Source of the DNA: Erodium maritimum
Taxonomy: Eukaryota; Streptophyta; Magnoliopsida; Geraniales; Geraniaceae
Assembly (NCBI GenBank): GCA_963921825.1
Contig: OY997590.1
Span: 50,113,039-50,177,038 of the forward strand
Direction: 5' to 3'
Length of the DNA: 64,000 bases
The notes below the pieces were generated by a model, which had not been told where the DNA came from, ran no database searches, and saw only the letters and a program-made list of their open reading frames with translations. Positions 42,897-53,580 of this stretch are shown here, piece by piece; position 1 is the first letter of the stretch, and every line of letters begins with the position of its first letter. A program made the translations under genes and the position numbers.

Positions 42897-45800
42897 TGTA
42901 ATAACCACTCCCGGTCAACGCCAGTCAAATCTGCGAAAAACAGGAAAATTTAAAAAAATTCAGCAGACACTTGATTGAACCTAAATTTGACCCCGAGGGT
43001 CATACCAGACTTAAGTTTACCCCGATATCGACCAAAATGAGTTCCGGGGGGCTAGGGGTAACTTTCTGATCAATTTGGGAAATGTTGACTTTTCGCTGGA
43101 AAAGTCAACCGAGCGACGTTTTGGTCCATTCGAGGACCGTTTTGGATCCGAAAAACTTAGCCGTCGTCGCAGCGGTCTTAGTTGAGCCGTTTCCTTGTAG
43201 CCCGTCAAGTTTCGTAATTTCTTGGAAAAAGTGCCCGTTAGCGGCCCGAAACGTCCGATTTTTCGCGAATCTGATTGGAAAATATCTAGTAGATATTTTC
43301 CAAAAGGTGTGGGACCCACCTTTCCACTTGTCCAACAAGTGGTGGTGTTAGTTTTGGGGGGAAAATGAAGATGAGCCTACATGGGGGTTTCGGCCACACC
43401 AAAATAATAAAAGAAAAAAATAGAAAAAGGAAGAGAGTGGTTTAGAGAGAGAAGGAGAAGGAGAAGAAGAGAGAAGGGAGAGAAAGTTAGGGTTTGGAGA
43501 CATTATTCACGTCATCTAACCCTTGGATCGTCTTAAAGTTCGAAGAATCAAACTCTCCTCGTCTTCCTCTACGGTATACACCAAACCGATCTTCGATTTG
43601 TCAATTTCTAAATTTAGGTTTTGGTTTGAAACTATTAGTTTAAGGTTGTTTTGATGTTGGGGGAGTGTTGGAGACGTTTTGGAGGTGTTTGGAGGTAAAA
43701 TTTGATGTTTTCCGGTGACCGGAAGCTCGGGAGGAGCTCCGGCCACCACGGGTGGTGGCCGGCCGGCCATGGGGTGGCTGGCCGGAGCTGGGACCAGCCA
43801 CCACCATGGTGGCCGGGCCCCAATTTGAGCCCTAGGACCCACGGCAAAGTCGGGCCGGGTGGGGCCCACATGCTCGGCGCTCGGGTTTAGTGTTCGGGTG
43901 GTTTAGAACGTTCCCCGGACCATTTATCCTTAACCGAATCGAAATTTGGAATTAAATTGGAAAAGTTGTAATCATCGGGTTTAGAAACTTTAAACGTTAA
44001 TTAATTGACTCAGAAGTCGGAATTCGATCCCGTCAAGTGCTATGGGACCCTTGAATTATTCTAAGACCGTAGAAACGAAAACGGGAAGTTTTGGAGCCCC
44101 AGAAGGGCATTTTCAAAACCCGTGCAGATTCGCCATGTCGGGCGAATCGGGCCTTTACGGGTCCTTTATCGACAATGTCGAGTAATTGGGAAGTTTGGGA
44201 GTGATCGACATTGGCGGGGTTAAGTTTGTGCGTCAAATTCAATGAATTTCAGTTTATTCCTGTGAGTTGTTAAGTGCCTTAAAATTGTGTTCTTTTAGAT
44301 CGTGCCGCGTACCGAGGCAAGGGAAAGCTGGGTGAGTGACTGTGATCACACCGGAGCTCGTTGGTTGGCTTTTGGAGAACACGCACGAGGTAGGGAAAAG
44401 TAGCCGGATCTCGGCCCTGACTAGGGAAAGTTAACAGTAGAATTGCATGTGACACATGGGTGTCGTGGGTTAAGTAGGTTATCGAATATTAGAAATGCAT
44501 GTGACACTTGGGGTGTCGTGGGTTAAGTAGGTTATCGAAGATTGGAAATGCATGTGACACTTAGTAGTGTCGTAGGAGCAGTAAACTGGTTGATAATAGA
44601 ATTACTGGAGGCATATGAGCATGCCCGGAGGTTGATTGTGAACTTATCGATATTAGGAGTACTGGAGGCATATGACCATGCCCGGAGGTTGTTTGTGAAA
44701 CTGTTGATATTAGAACTGTTGGAGGCATTGTTTATGCCGGAGGTTGATTTTGTGTAGTTGTGTCTTGGGTGGCCTTGAGAGCCGTACTTTACTGTTGTGT
44801 CTTGGGTGGCCATGAGAGCCCGTGTTCTACTGTTGGCGTCTTGGGTGGCCATGAGTGGGGTTGTTGAACCCGTGTCTTTACTGTGGGTGTGTCTTGGGTG
44901 GCCGTGAGTGCCCGTGGGGTTGTTGAGCCCGTGAGTTACTGTTGGTGGTTTTGAGTGGCCGTGAGTGCCCGTGTGGTTGTTGAGCCCTTGAGTTACTGTT
45001 GGTGTATCTTGGGAGGCCGTGAGTGCCCGTGGGGTTGTTGAGTCCGTGTTTTACGGTTGGTGTCTTGGGTGGCCATGAGAGCCCGTGCTTTATTATTGGT
45101 GTCTTGGGTGGCCATGAGAGCCGTGCTTTATTATTGGTGTCTTGGGTGGCCATGAGAGCCGTGCTTTATTATTGGTGTCTTGGGTGGCCATGAGAGCCCG
45201 TGTTTTACTGTTGGAGTCTTGGGTGGCCATGAGTGCCCGTGGTGTTGTTGAGCCCGTGAGTTACTGTTAGTGTGTCTTGGGAGGCCATGAGGGCCCGTGG
45301 GGTTGTTGAACCCGTGTTTTTACCGTTGGAGTCTTGAGTGGCCATGAGTGCCTGTGGAGTGTTGAACTGTTCTTGACACTGTTTTTGAACCTTGCTTGTG
45401 ATTGTGATTGCGAATCCCGGTAGGTTGCGAGCATTCTTTGGCTGGCCTGACCAAGTTTAAGTCTCGGCAGGTTTTGAGCATTCTTTGGCTAGCCTGATCC
45501 GTGTTCGAGTCTCGGCAGGTTGTGAGCATTCTTTGGCTAGCCTGATCCGTGTTCGAGTCTCGGTAGTTTGTGAACATTTTTTAGCACTGAGCAGCTGACA
45601 GGAGTGTGATCCTTTGTGATCTTGTTTGGAGTGCGATCCTTTGTGATCTTGGTTGGTGGTGCGTATTTATCCGTCGTGTCTTTGGAGGAGGTCGTCAATC
45701 GTTGTGTCAGGTTTATGTCACGAGTCCGAGTGTTGAGTCTGTTGAGGAAGGTAACGGTTGCGTGTCACTTGAGTACTTGGGTTGGGGATTGTATTCCCGG

Positions 45801-46139
45801 TGTGGGGTTGGTTTTGAGTGTTACCGGCATTGTCTGCTAAGTATGCCGTAGTCAGTCTGTTATCCGTGGTGGTGAGCGAACGCTCACCCCTAGCTGCTTT
45901 TCCTACAGGTACTGATCGAAGGACGGACTAGGTGAGCTCTCGAAGCTTGAGGAGCTAGGAGCGGAGTCTAGTGACGGATACCTTGTACTTGTCCAATTGC
46001 TGGGACGTTTTTGAGTTGTAAATATTATTTTGTTTAACTAATTGGTGTTTTTAAAGTGATTTATGAAAAAGGTTTCAAGTGTTTTATTGTTTTAAAAGTT
46101 CGCGTCCTGAGTTCGGTTTACTGAAATTGGGGCGTGACA
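42897..46139 (+). repeat. Gypsy D 3' LTR, 3,243 bp
   Basis: Uninterrupted copy of the LTR. Donor-like CTACGGTATAC at 43569-43579, tandem arrays at 44757-45360 and 45413-45572, hairpin GGTGAGCG-AA-CGCTCACC at 45871-45888, acceptor-like CAG ending 45908, terminus GGGGCGTGACA at 46139. It preserves the empty target site of copia A (GATCTTGGTTGGTGGTGCG near 45643-45662). Confidence 0.95.
45871..45908 (+). other. Gypsy D 3' LTR hairpin and acceptor-like CAG
   Basis: Identical in stem and loop to 2506-2523. The pyrimidine tract and CAG end at 45908. Confidence 0.6.
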
Positions 46140-46144
46140 AAACT

Positions 46145-47559
46145 AGCGTCAACATACTCTTTGACGACTAGTTCAGACTCATCCTTACCCCCATACACCA
46201 GGAACGCATCCTTAGTCCTTCTCAAATATTTGAGAATCGCTTTGACCGCTATCCAGTGTTCCTCGTCAGGGTTGGATTGATGTCTGCTGGTACAGCTCAA
46301 GGCAAACGAGACATCCGGTCTCGTGCATATCATGGCCTACATGATCGATCCTATCGTTGATGCGTAAGGAATCCGACTCATCCTTTTCAGCTCATCAGGT
46401 GTCTTAGGACACTGAGTCTTGCTGAGGTGAATGCCATGACGTGCAGGCAGGAGTCCTTTCTTGGAATCTAGCATTGAGAACCTACTCAATACTTTGTTCA
46501 CATAGGTGCTCTGACTTAATCCCAAGACCCTCTTGGTGCGATCTCTATATATCTTAATACCTAAGATATAAGCAGCCTCGCCTAAGTCCTTCATCGCGAA
46601 ACACGTCCCTAACCAAGCTTTTGTCTCGTTTAAAGTGGCGACGTCGTTTCCGATAAGTAGTATGTCATCGACATACAACACCAGAAAGGTAATCATACTC
46701 CCCTTTGCCTTCTTGTAAACTCAAGGCTCATCTTCGTTCTTGACAAAACCGAATCCAATTACAGTCTCATTAAAACGAAGATTCCAACTCTGAGAAGCTT
46801 GCTTCAATCCATAGATGGAATTCAACAACTTACATATCTTTCCCTTATTCTTAGGATCGACAAAACCTTCGGATTGAGACATATAAACGTCCTCCGATAA
46901 ACTTCCGTTTAAGAAAGCAGTTTTGACATCCATTTGCCATATCTCGTAATCATGATACGCAGCTATGGCAAGAAGAATACGGATAGATTTGACCATAGCC
47001 ACTGGGGAGAAGGTTTCCTCATAGTCAATCCCTTGGACTTGTCTATAACCTTTCGCCACCAGTCGAGCTTTATAGGTCTGAGGGTTTCCATCCATGTCCA
47101 TCTTCACCTTGAAGATCCATTTTCATCCAATGGTACTCACACCATCGATGGGATCAACCAGTTCCCAGACTTGGTTATCCAACATGGACTGCATTTCTTC
47201 CCTCATGGCACCCAACCATAACTCGGGGTCGGGCCCGTCCATGGCTTCCTGAAACGTGGCTGGATCATCGTGATCCACCATAAGTTCACCGTCACCCCAG
47301 ACACAAAGAAACCATATCTCGGAGGTGGACGACTAACCCTTTCAGATCGCCTTGGACCCTCAGGAATCGTTGCAGAAACCGATCTTTGCTCTACGACCAC
47401 TTCAGGCTCATCTACTGGGTTGTCCAGTGGCTCTGAGGCACCCATACCATCCTGAATCTCTTCGAGATGTACGACCCTCCCACTGACGTCTTTGGAAACA
47501 AACTCCCTTTCAATAAAGACCCCACCCCGAGCGACGAACACCTTGTTCTCGCTGGGTTT
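46145..47559 (-). pseudogene. Copia C RT and start of RNase H, lightly broken
   Basis: Minus-strand reading. 47541-47203: integrase-RT linker, then a frameshift. 47107-46721: RT fingers (MDMDGNPQTYKARLVAKGYRQVQG, QMDVKTAFLNGSL, YGLKQASQSW), ended by TGA at 46723-46721. 46696-46337: catalytic YVDDILLIGND intact (about 46675), ended by TAG at 46339-46337 inside GSIM-AMICTRPDVS. 46333-46145: start of RNase H region up to VKEYVDASF, where gypsy D is inserted. So there are three point stops and one or two frameshifts, but all RT active-site residues remain. Confidence 0.92.
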
Positions 47560-48253
47560 TTAGAAGTAATATCCCTTTGTTTCTTTGGGATACCCCACAA
47601 AGGTGCGTTTATCAGACCTTGGTTCGAGCTTACTGTGAACTAACTGCTTCACATAAGCCTCGCAACCCCAGATCCTTAGGAAGGACAAAACGGGCTTCCT
47701 CCCGTGCCATTTCTCAAATGGTGTCCCTTCCACAGCCTTTGTAGGAGCCCGATTCAAAATGAATGCGGCCGTCTCCAGAGCAAAACCCCAGAAAGAGATC
47801 GGGAGATAAGTCCCACTGATCATGGACCGGACCATATCCAATAAGGTCCGATTTCTATGTTCGGACACACCATTCAACTTTGGTGTCCCAGGAGGAGTCC
47901 ATTCCGATAGGATCCCACTTTCCGTTAGATGATCTAAAAACTCTGTAGTTAAGTATTCTACTCCTCGATCCGATCGAAGAGCCTTAATACTTTTCCCGAG
48001 CTGGTTTTCTACTTCAGTCTTGTACTCTTTGAATTTATCAAAGGCCTCAAACTTATGTCTCATCAAATAGACATAACCAAGTGTACTGAAATCGTCAGTA
48101 AAAGTGATGAAGTAGCTAAAACCACTCCTGGCAAGTGCACTCATTGGTCCACACACATCCGAGTGTATTAGTCCCAATAAGTCACTCGCCCTTTCACCGC
48201 GACCGATGAAGGGCCCTCTAGTCAGTTTGCCCATCAAACACGATTCGCATCTA
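47560..48253 (-). pseudogene. Copia C integrase, catalytic triad intact
   Basis: The frame 48237-47560 (225 codons) starts at MMGKLTRGPF. The DD35E triad is complete: D27 (IHSDVCGP), D90 (RSDRG) and E126 (GVSEHRNRTLL), with exactly 35 residues between D90 and E126. It ends at a TAA (47562-47560) after KETKGYYF, where copia A and B read on with YYFYNPSEN. Upstream it is out of frame with gag-protease through a deletion of about 11 bp relative to copia A/B near 48250. Confidence 0.93.
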
Positions 48254-49690
48254 TCAATCGAATGGACTAAGAAGACCGCACTTATGAAGTGCTGATACGC
48301 GTTTCTCGTTAATGTGGCCCAAACGACAGTGCCATAACAGAGTCTGGTCTAAGTCCTCGGTCTTAGACCTCTTGGTATTTACATTAAATATAGAGCATGA
48401 AGTATTGTTATCCGTATCCAATACGTACAATCCTCCAACCATTTTGGCACTAGCGTAGAATATATCATTGCGTAAAATATTGAAATTTCCATTTCCAACA
48501 TCAAAATTGTATCCTTCCTTGTCCAACAAAGAAATAGATACAAGATTCCTACTGAAACTAGGTACACAATATACATCATTTAAAACAAAAGCTAGCCCAC
48601 TTGGCAAAAGAAGACTAATGGTTCCTACAGCAGTCGCCGCAAGTTTGGTCTTGTTGCCCACTCTGAGGTCCACCTCGTCCTTCTTCAGCCTCCTGCTACC
48701 TTCCAACCACTTCACATTAGTGCAAATGTGAGATTCTGCCCCGGTATCCAATACCCATGAATCTTTGGAAGTAGCGAGATTAAGCTCTATAAAGTAAATA
48801 CCTGACGAAGGCACAGTCCCACTGCCCTTCTTCAGATCATCCAGAAACTTTCTGCAATCTTTCTTCCAATGACCAGGCTGATGACAGTAGAAGCAGACAG
48901 TCTCGATCTCCTTCCCTTTCCTTGAGGACTCCCCGGTCCTAGGAGGGTTAGGACGCTTCCGAATTCTCATCTTTCCTGCCAAGTGCATAGGGGCCTTCCC
49001 CTTGCCTTTCACAGTTTCCCTCTTGAAACTGTTTCCCTGTCTGACCATCAGAACGTCCTTGGATCCCTGATCCCTTACGTTCTTTTCAGCAGTCACCAGC
49101 ATGTTGTGCAACTCTGAGATGGTCTTGTCCATATCGTGCATGTGATAGTTCATGACGAATCCACCATACGCACGAGGAAGGGAACGCAGAACCACATCCG
49201 CTGCCATCTCGTTTTCAATCTTAAGACCCAGTCTATTAAGATGATCGAGATATCCCTTCATTTTCAGGACATGAGGACCCACGGAGCTCCTTGCTGACAT
49301 TTTGCAAGAGAGAAGTTCGTTGAGGACATTGTATCTTTCGATACGTGCCATTTCCTTGAACATATCTCTGATGACCCCCATCAAAGTATAGGGGTCCACA
49401 GAGTACTCCATGAACTGCTCTTGGAGATTAGGCTCCATGCAGCCCAGCATAATACACGCTACATCTATGGCATCGCTTAGGTGCTTTAGGTATGCATCCT
49501 TGATGACCCTTGTAGCGTTATTAGTTGGCTCCTCAGGGAAAACCTGATCAAGGAAATTTTCCTTGCGTTCGAATTTGAGGACTATCCTCAAATTTCTGTC
49601 CCAGTCCAGGTAGTTTGTCCCATTGAGCTTGACCCTGTCAAGCATGGGTTTAAGCGACAAACTACCAGTGTTCGTTGATGTGTTAGCCAT
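48254..49690 (-). CDS. Copia C gag-protease open frame (478 aa)
   Basis: The only long uninterrupted retroelement frame in the window. Start MANTSTNTGSLSLKPMLDRVKLNGTNYLDW at 49690, the same start as copia A/B. Residues 1-200: gag capsid (UBN2-type). Residues 266-279: zinc knuckle CFYCHQPGHWKKDC, complete CX2CX4HX4C. Residues 315-318: protease catalytic DTGA. Residues about 451-478: start of the integrase zinc domain (LLWHCRLGHINEKR). In an intact copia this frame would continue into integrase; here it stops early at TGA (48256-48254) because of a frameshifting deletion. It may still give gag and protease if transcribed; expression is not shown. Confidence 0.9.
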   Translation of the reverse strand: MANTSTNTGSLSLKPMLDRVKLNGTNYLDWDRNLRIVLKFERKENFLDQVFPEEPTNNATRVIKDAYLKHLSDAIDVACIMLGCMEPNLQEQFMEYSVDPYTLMGVIRDMFKEMARIERYNVLNELLSCKMSARSSVGPHVLKMKGYLDHLNRLGLKIENEMAADVVLRSLPRAYGGFVMNYHMHDMDKTISELHNMLVTAEKNVRDQGSKDVLMVRQGNSFKRETVKGKGKAPMHLAGKMRIRKRPNPPRTGESSRKGKEIETVCFYCHQPGHWKKDCRKFLDDLKKGSGTVPSSGIYFIELNLATSKDSWVLDTGAESHICTNVKWLEGSRRLKKDEVDLRVGNKTKLAATAVGTISLLLPSGLAFVLNDVYCVPSFSRNLVSISLLDKEGYNFDVGNGNFNILRNDIFYASAKMVGGLYVLDTDNNTSCSIFNVNTKRSKTEDLDQTLLWHCRLGHINEKRVSALHKCGLLSPFD

Positions 49691-51297
49691 TTTGATCTAC
49701 ACGAAAAAGTGAATTTAATCAGTAAACTGAATAAATTAAGAAGATCGAGTTCAAACACTGATAGACGATTCTAAACCTATAGAATCTTGAACCAAGAACC
49801 TTGATTCACTCGATTGAGCTGAACTAAGGCTCACCACTCAACCGAGCTATGTAGGCCGGACTCCATCCGATCACATCTAGTGTGACTCTTGGCTAGGGTA
49901 TGTACTTGAGTACACGGCTTACCCTATCTGATACCCTAGCTCAACCTCTGGCTGAGAATCGTAGTCGGGTCCACCAGTTTTCAACGATGGTCTGTCACTA
50001 TGTAGGTGCTCCGCTAAGTCGCACGACACCCACATATGCTGACCAAACTTACTACAACGCTTTCCTATGGATGCTCCGCTAAGGCGCACGACACCCATAG
50101 GTCGAGGAAGTAGGAAGTTGTTGATAAACTGGGAGGTATCTGACATGACCCGTTTTTACTTGTCTTGTCCTGTTTGAACGTTTGGCACATCATTGATGCG
50201 ATGAGAACGTCAACTACATTCCAAATGTAATGACGTCTCCAATTACATCCAATGTAATTGATCCTTCGAACTCGTCTACTACATCCAATGTAAAGACGGT
50301 TCTAGGGTTCACAAGCAAACGATTAAAACCAATTTTATCTTTGCATGTGAGGTGATTTGCTTGAAATTTTAAATCTAAGCATGCATTCTAACAATACATT
50401 CATGCATAATTTAAACCAAGCATCAAGCATAAAGACGTGCACGTCAAAGCCCCCTAAACTATTCCCAACCCGGTCTTGAGAAATCTTGACTTCAAGCTGA
50501 CGACGTGGGCCTCCCAATCGCCCCTTGACGTCCATCTACTCCAAGCCGTTTCCCGCGGTCTCCCACTCGCCTCTTGAGCTCCTTCGTCTCCAAGCCGGCA
50601 AAACGGTTACGACTCGCAGGTCGGGAAATAATAATTAATACAAACAAGTGGTACGACGACCACACCTTTAAAAGAATAGTTAAACGCTAACACTATCGGC
50701 ACGTAGTCCGAGAAAAGCGATAGAACTACCCGGGGCTTACAAACGTGCACCATGCATAATCATCACATCATACAGCGTGTTATCAAACACCGAGATATGA
50801 CTGATTTTAGTTAGCTTCCAAGTTTCGAAAATTATTACACGGTTTATCGAAACCGGTTTCAAAAATGAATTTTCCGAACGTTTAATTTTGTGGTTCATTA
50901 TGACGGTTCCAAACTCGTCGTAATTCCCCAAATGGTTTAGCCTCGGCGTTCCAACTATCCAATAGTCACGACTCGGCCTAGCTCCGTCCAACGGAGCCCC
51001 ATCCGGTCACGGGATCGGCTCCCCGAGAGTCCCGGTCTCGTGACCCCGAAAATTAAACTTTGTCCAAAAAAATCAGATTTGATTTTATTTCGAAAATCAC
51101 CAATTTCATGAATAATATCCACATGCAAGAAATTAAATCATGTTATCAATCAAGCATACAACCATATATGCACAAACATGAATTCAAGAAGCTAACAAGC
51201 ATATTTAAGCACTTTAAATAAAAAACCAGCAAGCACTTCAAAATTTCCAGCACCAAAACTGAAAATTCCAGCTCTTGTTTTTCCCGTTGGTAGCCAA
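49691..51297 (-). other. Copia C untranslated leader
   Basis: About 1.6 kb between primer site and gag on the minus strand, without a recognisable gene. It is colinear with the leaders of copia A and B, including the paired TTAGCGGAGCA words (plus strand 50008-50093) and the ACATTGGATGTA words. Confidence 0.8.
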
Positions 51298-51309
51298 GCT
51301 CTGATACCA
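51298..51309 (-). other. Copia C primer binding site (initiator tRNA-Met)
   Basis: On the minus strand it reads TGGTATCAGAGC next to the 5' LTR end at 51311. Confidence 0.92.
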
Positions 51310-51310
51310 C

Positions 51311-52872
51311 TGTTGGAACTTGATGTCGTAGACAAGAAAAACAATAATTTGCAGCGGAAATTAACCACGAATCAAGTAAAATAAATTCTACCAAATATGA
51401 AGAACAAAGCTGAAAATTCAGCAAGGTTACAAGAACATCACCTGGTAGTTTTGATGGTGAAGATGGAAGAATAACACCAACTATGGTTCGGATTGAGTCC
51501 CTTGGACGCCTACGTATCCGAGATGGAATCAAATCCAACGTAGTTCTTGATTTTGATGACTCAAGAACATGAAAAACAACCTATGAAGCTTGGAGGGGGT
51601 TTCGGCCAAGGGTAGAGGAAGAAGAGGAAGACTCTCTCTAATTCTCTACACTTGCATGTTGTGTTCTCCAACCTCTCTTGCATGCTTAGTTAAGTGGAAT
51701 CACTTAACTCTCAACTTAAGACAAGTGTCCATGCCAAGATGCTAGGTGGAGCTAATAAACTACCTAGTTTATTAGTTTAGTGGAAATTGGGTCCCACCCA
51801 ATTTTGTCAACAAGAATAATTGTCATCTAATGACGTAAGCCTGGTTGGGCCTAGCCTATATGGGCCGGCCATGGGCCTCTCCAAGAGAGCCCATGCCGAG
51901 CCCAATATGCTAGCCGGTCCACTATGGCGATCCCCGCCACAATTCCCTCCGACTTAGGTTCGTCATGTTCTTATCGAGTATCAAACTGTCGGTGTGACCC
52001 TTAGGTCTGTGCATGTTGGTAAGATCAACGCAAAATCCCATTTTACTTGATCTTACCAAAGTGGCGACTGACGAGACTCAGTATTGCCCGACCCTGCATA
52101 ACGAATCGCGCCCTGTCGATTCTGACCTTTCAGTCGTCCTTGTCATTATCCCTTTATCACCGATATCCGGATTGAGATAAGGCATAGAGCCGTCATCCTT
52201 ATTATCCTCAATCCATGTTCCTTGATATGTGAGATGACTGACCTTATGATACCAGTATCATGTGCATGGCCATGCTTTTTGTCAGTCACTCTCGATCAAG
52301 CGGCCGTGAACCAGATATCTTTCCCATACCGCAGTATGAGGGATAAATCCCTTAGCCGTCTATCATGTCACTAATGCAGTCATTCCCCAAGCCAATCCTG
52401 GTCGTTAGGGAAGCCCAGTCACGGTGCAACGTTGGGCTTTCAAGTCAAACTTGGTTGTTTACTGCATAGCAATCATATAGACTCCTCGGTCTAAGGATAC
52501 CTGACAATCTACGACTCTGAACATGTTCATGACTTAATCTATGGAACATATTCAGGTCGGGTTGTCCAACATCATGTCCCACATGATGTTTATGATCAGA
52601 CTCCGGAACCCTTTCCTATGGCTAATAGAACGTAATCCATCAAGAGTCATATTTCATACTAGTCGCTTCCAGTGAAAACTATTGACTAGGGACCTCATCG
52701 AGTGTGATCCATTCTGATCTATGGTTCTATTCGCATGGTGGGCACAGATCGGAAACACACACGACATATTACTCTAACACTTAGGTAATATAAAAGCCGC
52801 TTTATTTATATTGCCAACGATGATAATTACAATTGGACATTTACGATCGGACTATGGGAACCGAGGCTAACA
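51311..52872 (-). repeat. Copia C 5' LTR, 1,562 bp
   Basis: Partner of 23685-25250; same ends, four bases shorter, with scattered substitutions. Confidence 0.94.
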
Positions 52873-52877
52873 AAATG

Positions 52878-53580
52878 GTGTGTGGGTATTATACTTCAGA
52901 AGGGATTTGAGGGGTTGGGAATGGGATCAATTTCATCTGCTATGTCAACTTATCAACACAAGAGTGGCCCTCAATTAGAATGATGATGTGGTTTCTTGGG
53001 GGGCTGATAAGAAGGGGTTCTCTGTTATAAAGATAGGTAACATGACTTGAGTCTGAACTGGCCAAAACTGCTCTGGACTCCTATTTTACCTCCCAAGGTG
53101 GCAACCTTCTCCTGGCTAGTTTGTATACAGGCAGTCCCAACAAAATGCTTCATAGGGGCCAGGGGCATTTTTTCTGATAACATTTGGTGTGCATACTGCC
53201 ATGATCAACCTGAAGAATTAGATCATTTGATTTTGGGGTGCAATTATGCTTGAGAAATTTGGAACTCTATTCTAAAGTGGTAGAACATAGTAACTATCAT
53301 GCCAGATAACATCAAGGACTGGTTTTGTGCTTGGAAAAACTTGGGTCCTCAGAAGAATAAATCACACTAAAGCTGGTTATGCCCTATTGTTTTATGGAGA
53401 ATATGGCTTAGTCGGAACAAGTTAATTTTCAACAAGGTTCTGTATTATCTTGACACTATAGTACAATTGATACAACATGATGCTTATCAACTCTTATGGG
53501 CTAAATTGAAGGAAGGTCAAACCTTTTCCTTTTTAAATTGGATTGAATCTTCTCAAACTTGTTACTTTAATCAAAGGTAG
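52878..53580 (+). pseudogene. LINE-B ORF2, C-terminal end (zf-RVT)
   Basis: Resumes ORF2 after copia C. Pieces in shifting frames read FRRDLRGWEWDQFHLL and, in the 53047-53253 frame, PPKVATFSWLVCIQAVPTKC, then WCAYCHDQPEELDHLILGC, which is the zf-RVT zinc motif. The last part reads SFLNWIESSQTCYFNQR and stops with TAG at 53578-53580, the likely natural ORF2 end. Several stops (for example after LINTRVALN) break it. Confidence 0.88.

Larger units (their letters stand above)
25730..46139 (+). mobile_element. Gypsy D: Ty3/gypsy chromovirus-like element carrying copia A
   Basis: The target duplication AAACT lies at 25725-25729 and 46140-46144. Own length is about 10.3 kb after removing copia A (28552-38687). 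Parts: 5' LTR (25730-28551 plus 38693-39196), primer site (39200-39211), a non-coding body (39212-~41130) with no recognisable gag, pol remnants (41140-42846), polypurine tract (42884-42896) and 3' LTR (42897-46139). The chromodomain-like tail places it near Tekay/Del chromoviruses. Pol is heavily deleted: the RT is cut shortly after FVDD, and most of RNase H and integrase is missing. It is non-autonomous or dead. Confidence 0.93.
23685..52872 (-). mobile_element. Copia C: Ty1/copia element on minus strand, split by gypsy D
   Basis: A complete element of about 8.8 kb after removing gypsy D. The target duplication AAATG lies at 23680-23684 and 52873-52877. On the minus strand the order is 5' LTR (52872-51311), primer site (51309-51298), leader, gag-protease (49690-48254), integrase, RT and RNase H, polypurine tract (25262-25251) and 3' LTR (25250-23685). 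RNase H is interrupted at codon level by gypsy D. Its LTRs begin TGTTAGCCTCGGTNCCC and are distant relatives of the A/B LTRs. It is the best-preserved copia in the window, with few disabling mutations in pol. Confidence 0.95.
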
